From: JAXDBV01 sp034678415
GTDB lineage: Bacteria; Bacteroidota; Bacteroidia; Bacteroidales; VadinHA17
NCBI GenBank assembly: GCA_034678415.1
Contig: JAXDBV010000313.1
Span: forward strand, 1 to 6,111
DNA length: 6,111 bases
Direction: 5' to 3'
A program made the position numbers and the translations under genes. Below are positions 1 through 6,111 of this stretch, in pieces (within the stretch, counting starts at the first letter, position 1; each line of letters opens with the position of its first letter). Below the pieces are notes generated by a model. That model searched no databases. It was given only the letters and a program-made list of their open reading frames with translations, and had not been told where the DNA came from.

Positions 1-2
1 AA

Positions 3-515
3 CAACCGGCTGATCAAAAACCAAAAGTCAAAGCCAAAACCACTACCCCTTCGATAAAAAAAGTACTGAAGGGGATGCTCGAGGAAAAAAGTCAGGCAGG
101 AGAGATACCTGATGAACCTGAGAAAAATACGAGCACGGAAGGCTCAAACAAATTATTCACCGCTGAGGAACTGGAAACATGCTGGAAGACATTTGCCGCT
201 ACCCTGGAACCTGCGAAACCCAGAATGGCTATCACCCTGAAAAACAGGCAGCTCCAACTCATGCCCGGACACCGTGTCGCAGTGGTATTTGATAATACCG
301 ACCAGCTGGCAGATTTTAACCGGGATGTCAAACCCGGCCTGACGGATTACCTGAAGAAGAACCTGTGCAATGATAGCATCCTCATCGATGCTGCCGTCCG
401 GGAAACCGCACCGGAAAAATTCATCTATACACCGGAGGAAAAATATGAGTTCCTGAAACAGAAGAATCCTGCACTCGAAAACCTAAAAAAAACATTTAAT
501 CTTGATTTTGAATAG
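3..515 (+). CDS. dnaX: DNA polymerase III subunit gamma/tau, C-terminal part (partial, 5' end missing)
   Basis: This is the last 170 codons of a gene that enters from the left edge; the frame is open from base 3 to TAG at 513-515. The ATG at 75 is an internal methionine, not a start. DnaX is the clamp-loader ATPase subunit of the replicative DNA polymerase; the AAA+ ATPase part lies outside the window. What remains is a Lys/Thr/Pro-rich linker (about 3-75, including the TPSIKKVLKG stretch), an acidic spacer, then a compact alpha/beta C-terminal domain (about 145-515). That domain contains FTAEELETCWKTFA, a KPRMAITLKN segment and the ending YTPEEKYEFLKQKNPALENL followed by KKTFNLDFE. I recognise this ending (YT..EK...L...NP.L..L...F.LD) as the tail of Bacteroidota DnaX proteins; that is recall, not a search. 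The linker holds an A7 tract, listed separately, that could allow a shorter gamma-like product. An unrelated conserved hypothetical is the alternative. Confidence 0.78.
   Translation, partial: QPADQKPKVKAKTTTPSIKKVLKGMLEEKSQAGEIPDEPEKNTSTEGSNKLFTAEELETCWKTFAATLEPAKPRMAITLKNRQLQLMPGHRVAVVFDNTDQLADFNRDVKPGLTDYLKKNLCNDSILIDAAVRETAPEKFIYTPEEKYEFLKQKNPALENLKKTFNLDFE
46..74 (+). other. A7 slippery tract inside a 7-bp inverted repeat in the dnaX linker
   Basis: CCCCTTC at 46-52 is perfectly complementary to GAAGGGG at 68-74, leaving a 15-nt loop (53-67) that contains seven A at 56-62 followed by G. In the dnaX frame the codons are ATA AAA AAA GTA, so the run fits the -1 slippage pattern A AAA AAA. 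After a -1 shift, or one inserted A, translation would add 16 residues and stop at TGA 110-112. After loss of one A it would stop at TGA 67-69. Either event removes the last 150 residues. E. coli dnaX uses ribosomal -1 frameshifting at A AAA AAG, and Thermus dnaX uses transcriptional slippage on an A run. Here the hairpin encloses the tract rather than following it, and I see no Shine-Dalgarno-like stimulator upstream, so function is speculative. Confidence 0.35.
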
Positions 516-556
516 TTAAAGCAAACATGAATTATATGTGATATAAATTAAAATAT

Positions 557-681
557 ATTGAATATGAAAAAAATGCATTGAATATAAAATAAATAATATT
601 AAATATTGCATAAATAATATTAATTATTGATTAAATAATATTGAATATTTGTTTAAATATGTTAATATTGATCTTAAATAT
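557..681. repeat. Six degenerate 21-bp AT-rich tandem repeats upstream of the kinase gene
   Basis: Units begin at 557, 577, 598, 619, 640 and 661, giving spacings of 20, 21, 21, 21 and 21 bp. Each starts with ATTGAATAT or a close variant (ATTAAATAT, ATTAATTAT, GTTAATATT), and units 2-6 end in TAAATAAT or TAAATAT. The exact 11-mer TAAATAATATT recurs at 590, 611 and 632. The block is almost pure A/T and fills most of the 192-bp gap between dnaX (ends 515) and the kinase (starts 708). A 21-bp period is two helical turns, so each copy presents the same DNA face, which fits a curved region or repeated protein sites. The outer copies are the most diverged: the first is 20 bp long and the last matches the fifth at 12 of 21 positions. 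I see no confident terminator for dnaX and no clear promoter in the gap; AATATTTG at 644-651 misses the Bacteroides -7 consensus TAnnTTTG by one base. Confidence 0.7.
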
Positions 682-695
682 TCTTACATAAATAC

Positions 696-699
696 AGGA
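696..699 (+). promoter_or_regulatory. Weak Shine-Dalgarno-like AGGA before the kinase start
   Basis: AGGA lies 8 nt before the ATG at 708, a workable spacing. Bacteroidota genes often lack such sites and rely on A/T-rich leaders, so its importance is uncertain. The start itself is fixed by frame: an in-frame TAA at 675-677 precedes it and no other ATG, GTG or TTG codon occurs between the two. Confidence 0.35.
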
Positions 700-707
700 C
701 CCGTCAT

Positions 708-2663
708 ATGGCTCAGTCGCTCTCCCAACTTCAAAAAAGAATCCGGTCACTGGAAGAACAACTCGAACAATGTCAGCGCAACAGTGAGCTTTTCCGGTCA
801 TTTGCCCGTGCGATTAACCTTGCGGTCATCATGTGTGATCAGGTAACCGGCAGACTGGTAGAAGCCGACAGTACTGCCTGTACCATGTTCGGATACAGCC
901 GGGAGGAATTGACAACCTTAACACTTTCTGATCTCGAGTTGAGGCCTGATCCAGCCTCCGGTGCCAGTGTTGAACCAGCATCTTTTCCCGTGCCCGATGA
1001 CGGGTTGCATGTATTTCAACGGCATGCAAAGAAGAAAAATGGCCGGTCATTCTGGGCTGAGGTTACTGTCGTGAAAGGAACCGGCGTGCACATCGGACAA
1101 GTCATAATCCTCGTCAGGGATATTACTCAGCAGAAACAGCAACAGGTTGAACTGGCTGAATCGAGAATGAACATGGAACTGGTGATCAATAATATCCCCC
1201 AGAGAATATTCTGGAAAGATCTGAACCTGAACTACCTGGGATGTAACCGCTGGTTTGCACTTGACGGTGGGCTCACCTCTTCCCGGGAGATTGTGGGATT
1301 AAATGATTACCAGCTGGGGTGGCACGATCAGGCTGAGATGTACCGGAAGGATGATCAGATGGTCATAACCTCGGGCAAGCCTATGCTGAACTATGAAGAG
1401 CCGCAGACAACCCCGGAAGGGGAGACCATCTGGTTGCGGACCAATAAGATACCCTTTACCAACTACGAGGGAGAAATCATTGGCGTACTGGGAACCTATG
1501 AGAATATCACCCGTGAAAAAAAGATGCAGCAGCAGCTCACCATGGCCATGCAGGCCGCCCGGTATTACCTCGTGGATGTAAACCTCCCGGCTCAAATGGT
1601 GGATATCAGCCATGAGCTCCCTACACTGATGAACCTGAACATCGACCATTCCCAGAAAAACATCTCCCATTATTTGTCGCTGATACATCCTGATGACCTG
1701 GCCATCCTGAGGAACGAATACCGGCGTCATGTCAGTGAAAAAACGGAAACCCTGAGCCTGGAGTTCCGCGTAAGTAAACCGGACGGTACCTGGAACTGGT
1801 TATCCACTTCGGGCAAGGTGACGGAATATGACAGGAAGGGGAATCCCGCGAGGATGGTAGGATTGATAACCGATATCAATGACAGGAAGGAAGCACAGGA
1901 AGCGGTCAGGAAGAACAATGTAGAGCTGGAGAAAAGGGTGAAGGAACGCACGTTGCAGCTAACGGAAGCCATTACGGAGATGGAGGCATTCAGCTATTCA
2001 GTGTCGCATGACCTGAGAGCACCGCTCAGGCATATCGACGGATTCTCAAAAATGCTTAAGGAGAAGGCAGGCCAGGGACTCGATGATGAATCCTCGCATT
2101 ACCTTGATAATATCATCCGGTCGGCAGGAAGGATGGAACGGCTGATTGATGACCTGCTCGTCTTTTCCAGGGTGGGCAGAACGGAAATGAACAGGATGAG
2201 GTTTGACCTGGCTCTTCTTTTTCGTGAGGTACTGAGCGAACAGACGATGGAAGAAAAAGACAGGAAGATTCACTGGAAAGTGGAACCGCTGGGGGATGTA
2301 TATGCTGACCCGGGCATGATTCGGCAGGTGGTGGAAAACCTGGTATCGAACGCGCTGAAGTATACACGGCAGAAGAAAACAGCTGAAATACAGGTGGGGA
2401 AAATCGATCCCGGAGAACCACCCTCCGTCTTCTTTATCCGTGATAACGGCGTGGGATTTAACATGAAATACAACTGGAAGCTGTTCAACGTGTTTCAACG
2501 CCTGCATTCCGAAGAGGAGTTTGAAGGTACGGGCATCGGGCTGGCCAGTGTGAAACAGATCATCAAACGACATGGCGGGAGAATCTGGGCAGAAGGTACG
2601 GAACATGCAGGGGCTATATTCTACTTCACTGTCCCCGGCGATGAGCCAGACAGACATTCATAA
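708..2663 (+). CDS. Soluble PAS-PAS-PAS sensor histidine kinase
   Basis: This complete 651-residue gene encodes a two-component sensor kinase that should autophosphorylate on histidine and pass phosphate to a receiver Asp. In order it has a short N-terminal coiled coil (about 4-24), PAS1 (about 26-140, ending RDITQQK 137-143), PAS2 of the PAS_4 kind (about 151-272, with INNIPQRIFWKD, ending NITREKK), PAS3 of the PAS_3 kind (about 275-394, with IHPDD, ending DINDRK) and a coiled-coil linker (395-425). HisKA follows with SVSHDLRAPLRHI and phosphoacceptor His434. HATPase_c has an N box with Asn548 (NLVSNALKYT), a G1 box DNGVG at 579-583, an FNVFQRLH F-box and a G2 box GTGIGL at 607-612. All key catalytic residues are present. 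There is no signal peptide or transmembrane segment, so it is probably cytosolic. The PAS ligands cannot be told; no LOV cysteine motif is visible. The receiver gene 33 bp downstream is a candidate partner. Confidence 0.93.
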   Translation: MAQSLSQLQKRIRSLEEQLEQCQRNSELFRSFARAINLAVIMCDQVTGRLVEADSTACTMFGYSREELTTLTLSDLELRPDPASGASVEPASFPVPDDGLHVFQRHAKKKNGRSFWAEVTVVKGTGVHIGQVIILVRDITQQKQQQVELAESRMNMELVINNIPQRIFWKDLNLNYLGCNRWFALDGGLTSSREIVGLNDYQLGWHDQAEMYRKDDQMVITSGKPMLNYEEPQTTPEGETIWLRTNKIPFTNYEGEIIGVLGTYENITREKKMQQQLTMAMQAARYYLVDVNLPAQMVDISHELPTLMNLNIDHSQKNISHYLSLIHPDDLAILRNEYRRHVSEKTETLSLEFRVSKPDGTWNWLSTSGKVTEYDRKGNPARMVGLITDINDRKEAQEAVRKNNVELEKRVKERTLQLTEAITEMEAFSYSVSHDLRAPLRHIDGFSKMLKEKAGQGLDDESSHYLDNIIRSAGRMERLIDDLLVFSRVGRTEMNRMRFDLALLFREVLSEQTMEEKDRKIHWKVEPLGDVYADPGMIRQVVENLVSNALKYTRQKKTAEIQVGKIDPGEPPSVFFIRDNGVGFNMKYNWKLFNVFQRLHSEEEFEGTGIGLASVKQIIKRHGGRIWAEGTEHAGAIFYFTVPGDEPDRHS

Positions 2664-2696
2664 CACACACAATCATTGGTACCTGAACATCAATAC

Positions 2697-5600
2697 ATGG
2701 AGATGAAAAAACACCTCAAATTTCTTTACCTGGAAGACAGTGATCTTGATGTGCAGATTTTCAGGTCGGCCCTGCTTAAAGAGGGATGGAACGTTGAAGT
2801 GACACATATAAAAACAAGGGAAGACTTTGTCAGGGCAATCGAACAAGACCGGTTTGACATCATCTTTTCCGACTATGCCCTCCCTTCGTTCGACGGACTT
2901 TCGGCACTGGAAATGGTCAAGAATAAATGCCCCGAAACACCCTTCATCATCGTGTCGGGCAACATTGGCGAGGAGCTCGCTATAGAAACCCTGACGAGAG
3001 GAGCCACCGACTATGTGCTGAAAAACCGGTTCAACCGGCTGATACCATCCATACTCAGGGCATTGCAGGAAAAAGAAGACAAGGAAAAGATCAGGAATGC
3101 CATTGCCATCAAGACAAAGTTCGACTTCATTGTCAATACCTCCCGGTCATTCATGTCAATGATCAACCGTGATTATACCTACGAGGCCATCAACAATGCC
3201 TTTTGTACGGCTCATAGCCTTCTCCGCGAAGAGATCATTGGAAAAAAGCTTTCCGAGCTGTGGGGTGAGGAAAGCTTCAGGAAAGCCATCAAACCCAACC
3301 TTGACAAAAGCTTTGCCAACCAGGAAGTACATTATCAGGCATGGTTCGATACTCCCAAATACGGCAGGCGGTGCTTTGAAGTATCTTTCTTCCCCTTTAC
3401 CGATGACGGGGGAAATGTGACGCATACAGTAGTCGACACCGTCGATATCACAGAGAAAAAACTCGCCGAACAAGCCTTGAAGGAAAGCGAGGAAAAATAC
3501 CGTAACCTTGTTGAACTGGCCAACGACGGTATCGTGATTATCCAAGACGGGAAAATAGTTTACGTGAATCCCTTTGTTTCACACCTCACCGGATGGTCGG
3601 CCGAAGACCTCCTCAACCGGGATTTTATACAGTTTGTGAAGCCCGACCTCAGAGGGTCAGTCTCGGCCAGGCTGAACGAAACGAAAATGGGTGACGGTAT
3701 TCCTCATCTCTTGGAGACTGTCATCCTCGGAAAGCATAACAATCCGTTCAGCACCGAACTCAATATAGTGATGATCAAGTATGAGGGCGATTTTGCCATG
3801 ATGGTGCTGATACGGGATCTCACCGAAAGAAAAAAGGCACAGGAAGCACTTGTGGAAAGCAAGGAACGACTCCAGCGTGTTCTCGATGCTTCAAACACCG
3901 GTATATGGGAATGGGATATTTCCTCACAAACCATCTATTTCTCACCACGGTGGAAAGCCATGATCGGCTATAAAGACCATGAGATAAAGAATGAGTGGGA
4001 TGAATGGATGAAACGGATCCATCCCGACGACCGCGAAAACTTGATGAATGATTTACGCAATTACCTGAAGAAACCAATTGGTTTTTTTGTGAAGGAATTC
4101 AGGATGAAACACAAGAACGGTTCATACCGGTGGATCGTGGGACGTTCATCAGCCATGGTCGATGATCACGGTAAGGCCGTACGCATGTCCGGCTCAAACC
4201 TCGATATTACCGACAGAAAGATCACGGAAGAGATCATCAGGGAGAGCGAGGAAAAATTCAGGAATTTCACTCAGCAAACACCCGACGGTATCATTATGGC
4301 TGATGAACAGGGACATATTATTGAGTGGAATCCCGGTATGGAACAGATCATGGGATATAAGAAAAAAGAAACGGTGGGAACGGATGTATGGGAATTCCTG
4401 GTGAACCTTGTAGACCGGAAGGACAGGACATTGGTCGATGAACTGAGGCTCCGCTCGGATACTGCAACTGACAAAACGCGGGATGTGGACTCCTGGCATG
4501 GCGGATCGAACGAGATAAGGGTGAGACGGAAAGACGGAGCAAGGAAAGTTTTACAGATGAACGTTTTTCCCATCCGCACGGCCAAAGGATGTATGGTCGG
4601 CGGCGTCATCAGGGATGTGACCGGGAAGATCATAGCCGAGGCTGAGCTGAGAAAAAGCCGTGACTACCTGGCTTCACTCAACAATGCCATCAGCGACGCC
4701 ATCATCAGTACACGGCTGACAGAACATGTTATAGAATTTGCCAACAGTGCAGCCGAGAAAGTATTCGGGTATACCCGTGAAGAACTGATCGGAAAAAGCC
4801 CGGAGATCCTCTATCCGGGCAGGGAAGAATTTAATGCGTTTAGTGAGAAACTGAAGGGAACCCTGAAACAGAACCTTGATTCAGTCAGGTTAGAGATAAA
4901 GATGAGGAGGAAAGACGGCAGCCTGTTCGACGCCGAACTGTCGGTCTCCTTCGTCCAGGAAGAGAATGTCCCCGCCATGACACTGAGTATTATCCGGGAT
5001 ATTACAAAACGGAAGCTGAATGAGAAACGGATACTACAACAAACGCAGGATCTGAGACTGATCAATGACCTCAATGAACTTGCTAATGTCGGTGGATCGA
5101 TCGATGAGATACTCTCACTGCTGTGGGAACGAACACGTGATATCTTTGGTTCCAAGGGGGGAGTTATTTACATCATTTCTCCCGATGCTGAAACGCTTGT
5201 ATTGCAGCGAAACAAATCGGCCAACAAATTCTTCAGGAAGGTTGAAAAGGCGTTTAAGATAGGCCTGGGTCAGCTGGCCATCACCAGGTCGAAAGATAGC
5301 CTTTACTGGAAACCACTTTTCTCGCGGGAAACATGCCAGGTGGTGGATTATGAAAATATTGAGAAACTGATTGCCGAGCATGATAACCTTAACGGGATGA
5401 CACATTTCATCCCGCTGCTTACAAAGCTGGTGGGGCTGCAGAGCATGGTAAATATACCACTGATATCGGCCGGTGAGCCCGTGGGCATTTTCTCTATCGG
5501 CAAGAATACCATGTTCTCAGGAGAAGATATCAGCCGGCTGGAGCAGTTTGCCAGCCAAATCACATCGATTATTGTCAAAATAGTCATGGAAGAGAAAAAC

Positions 5601-6111
5601 CGTCAGCAGCGGGCTGATCTTGAGCTGATCTCTGAGCTGAACATGGCGGCGAATGAAGGCAAATCGCTTGACGAGATCCTTTATCTTCTGTTTGAGAAAA
5701 CGGGGAAGCTGTTCAGGGGGTACGGCGCCTCCATCCTCCTGATGACCGAGGACAGGAAACGGCTAAAACCGGCACTCTTCGGTTTGACACCGGTCATGCT
5801 CGACAAGGTGCAGAAGCTCACCGGCCTTAACCTGCTTCAGGATACCAATATCGAGCTCAAAGAGACAAGTCATTATACAAGGGTCATCCTTTCCGGCCAG
5901 CCAGTTCTTTGCCGCTCCGTCAATGAACTGGTATCCCTGTATCGTGAATATGTGCAGCCTGGAACGGCGGACAAGACAGTTCCGCGGGTGATCAGGCTCC
6001 TGGGCATCGATATGCTGCTCAGCGTCCCCCTGATTTATGAGGATCAGTGCATGGGCGTTCTTGATATTGCCAGAAAAGGGATGTTCAATGAACAGGATAT
6101 TGTCAGGATTT
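2697..6111 (+). CDS. Large REC-PAS(x5)-GAF(x2) sensory protein, probably a hybrid histidine kinase (partial, 3' end missing)
   Basis: The frame stays open for 1138 codons from ATG 2697 to the window end, so the protein is larger still. ATG 2703 is an alternative start; neither has a convincing ribosome site. Residues 7-125 form a receiver domain: acidic pair Glu13/Asp14, phosphoacceptor Asp59 in IIFSDYALP, switch Ser87 in IIVSGNIGEE, and Lys109 in DYVLK. Five PAS domains follow at about 141-255, 263-380, 387-508, 516-644 and 651-773. Each closes with the typical D(I/L/V)T linker (DITEKK, RDLTERKK, DITDRK, RDVTGK, RDITKRK); the third has the PAS_3 signature IHPDDR. Two GAF domains follow at about 785-963 and 974 to the edge. 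No HisKA, HATPase_c, GGDEF or DNA-binding domain appears before the edge; by analogy with related proteins a histidine kinase module is expected downstream. No transmembrane segment is seen. It is probably cotranscribed with the kinase upstream, whose target could be Asp59. Confidence 0.9.
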   Translation, partial: MEMKKHLKFLYLEDSDLDVQIFRSALLKEGWNVEVTHIKTREDFVRAIEQDRFDIIFSDYALPSFDGLSALEMVKNKCPETPFIIVSGNIGEELAIETLTRGATDYVLKNRFNRLIPSILRALQEKEDKEKIRNAIAIKTKFDFIVNTSRSFMSMINRDYTYEAINNAFCTAHSLLREEIIGKKLSELWGEESFRKAIKPNLDKSFANQEVHYQAWFDTPKYGRRCFEVSFFPFTDDGGNVTHTVVDTVDITEKKLAEQALKESEEKYRNLVELANDGIVIIQDGKIVYVNPFVSHLTGWSAEDLLNRDFIQFVKPDLRGSVSARLNETKMGDGIPHLLETVILGKHNNPFSTELNIVMIKYEGDFAMMVLIRDLTERKKAQEALVESKERLQRVLDASNTGIWEWDISSQTIYFSPRWKAMIGYKDHEIKNEWDEWMKRIHPDDRENLMNDLRNYLKKPIGFFVKEFRMKHKNGSYRWIVGRSSAMVDDHGKAVRMSGSNLDITDRKITEEIIRESEEKFRNFTQQTPDGIIMADEQGHIIEWNPGMEQIMGYKKKETVGTDVWEFLVNLVDRKDRTLVDELRLRSDTATDKTRDVDSWHGGSNEIRVRRKDGARKVLQMNVFPIRTAKGCMVGGVIRDVTGKIIAEAELRKSRDYLASLNNAISDAIISTRLTEHVIEFANSAAEKVFGYTREELIGKSPEILYPGREEFNAFSEKLKGTLKQNLDSVRLEIKMRRKDGSLFDAELSVSFVQEENVPAMTLSIIRDITKRKLNEKRILQQTQDLRLINDLNELANVGGSIDEILSLLWERTRDIFGSKGGVIYIISPDAETLVLQRNKSANKFFRKVEKAFKIGLGQLAITRSKDSLYWKPLFSRETCQVVDYENIEKLIAEHDNLNGMTHFIPLLTKLVGLQSMVNIPLISAGEPVGIFSIGKNTMFSGEDISRLEQFASQITSIIVKIVMEEKNRQQRADLELISELNMAANEGKSLDEILYLLFEKTGKLFRGYGASILLMTEDRKRLKPALFGLTPVMLDKVQKLTGLNLLQDTNIELKETSHYTRVILSGQPVLCRSVNELVSLYREYVQPGTADKTVPRVIRLLGIDMLLSVPLIYEDQCMGVLDIARKGMFNEQDIVRI
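5049..6111 (+). repeat. Tandem GAF domain duplication inside the large sensory protein
   Basis: Two similar GAF domains lie end to end, with equivalent residues 189 codons (567 bp) apart. The first begins at residue 785 (DLRLINDLNELAN, base 5049) and the second at residue 974 (DLELISELNMAAN, base 5616). Over their first 33 residues 19 are identical, including the shared core S-(I/L)-DEIL-x-LL. Both carry a late strand pair of GAF type, VNIPLI...PVGIFSI in the first and LSVPLI...CMGVLDI in the second. The second copy is cut by the window edge near its C-terminal helix. The resemblance suggests internal duplication; the binding-site residues have diverged, so the two may bind different small molecules or one may serve only for dimerisation. 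Confidence 0.75.

Noticed and set aside
85..91. A6G heptamer identical to the E. coli dnaX slippery sequence (A AAA AAG)
   Set aside because: The heptamer is out of register with the reading frame here (GAG GAA AAA AGT), so it cannot act as a standard -1 slip site in dnaX.
485..492. A8 run near the 3' end of dnaX as a second slippage site
   Set aside because: It lies only about seven codons before the natural stop, so slippage would change just the extreme C-terminus; no accompanying structure was seen.
75..515. A separate 146-residue gene starting at ATG 75
   Set aside because: The same frame is open back to the window edge and the upstream part reads as a DnaX-like Lys/Pro-rich linker, so ATG 75 is an internal codon of a longer gene.
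525..539. ACAT...ATGT inverted repeat after dnaX as a terminator
   Set aside because: The stem is only four base pairs plus a G-U pair, is AT-rich and has no T-tract, so it is too weak to call.
644..651. AATATTTG as a Bacteroides-type -7 promoter element (TAnnTTTG)
   Set aside because: It misses one conserved base, lies in low-complexity AT sequence where near matches are expected, and lacks a convincing -33 TTTG at the right distance.
649..846. Small + strand ORF overlapping the kinase start
   Set aside because: It begins inside the AT-rich repeats and mostly overlaps the kinase in another frame; its translation has no recognisable domain and is best read as a shadow.
1299..1730. 143-residue open frame on the - strand opposite PAS2/PAS3
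   Set aside because: It is fully antisense to conserved PAS sequence and has no domain features; a shadow ORF.
2046..2657. 203-residue open frame on the - strand opposite the HATPase_c region
   Set aside because: It is antisense to well-conserved kinase motifs; its sequence has no recognisable domain, so it is explained by the coding bias of the opposite strand.
2664..2696. Terminator or separate promoter between the two signalling genes
   Set aside because: The 33-bp gap has no stable hairpin with a T-run and no recognisable promoter; cotranscription is the simpler reading.
2927..3172. Small + strand ORF inside the receiver/PAS gene
   Set aside because: It lies in another frame within REC and the start of PAS1, whose motifs are intact in the main frame; no frameshift is indicated.

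Overview
The window looks like a piece of a Bacteroidota (Bacteroidetes) chromosome, probably an environmental Bacteroidales-like lineage. The reasons are the C-terminal tail of DnaX in the form seen in that phylum, the lack of strong Shine-Dalgarno sites before the two downstream genes, an AT-rich intergenic region beside moderate-GC genes, and large soluble PAS/GAF signalling proteins. This assignment is an inference from protein style, not from a marker search.

Layout, all on the + strand: (1) 3-515, the 3' end of dnaX (DNA polymerase III gamma/tau subunit), cut by the left window edge. It carries an in-frame A7 tract at 56-62 enclosed by a perfect 7-bp inverted repeat. (2) 516-707, a very AT-rich intergenic region containing about six degenerate copies of a 21-bp unit (557-681). 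(3) 708-2663, a complete 651-residue soluble sensor histidine kinase with three PAS domains, HisKA and HATPase_c. (4) 2664-2696, a short gap with no terminator. (5) 2697-6111, the first 1138 codons of a very large sensory protein ordered REC - PAS x5 - GAF x2, cut by the right window edge before any output domain is reached.

The two signalling genes are co-directional, 33 bp apart and even in the same reading frame, separated by a single TAA. They are probably one transcription unit and may form a phosphorelay: the 651-residue kinase autophosphorylates on His434 and could pass phosphate to Asp59 of the receiver that opens the second protein. The second protein probably has its own kinase module downstream of the window. 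Neither protein shows a transmembrane segment in the visible part, so both would sense cytoplasmic signals; no ligand can be read from the sequence. dnaX is a housekeeping neighbour and is probably not functionally linked.

No RNA gene, insertion sequence, CRISPR array or prophage signal was seen. The points most worth following up are the A7/inverted-repeat element in dnaX, the 21-bp periodic repeats upstream of the kinase, and the split-hybrid arrangement of kinase and receiver.
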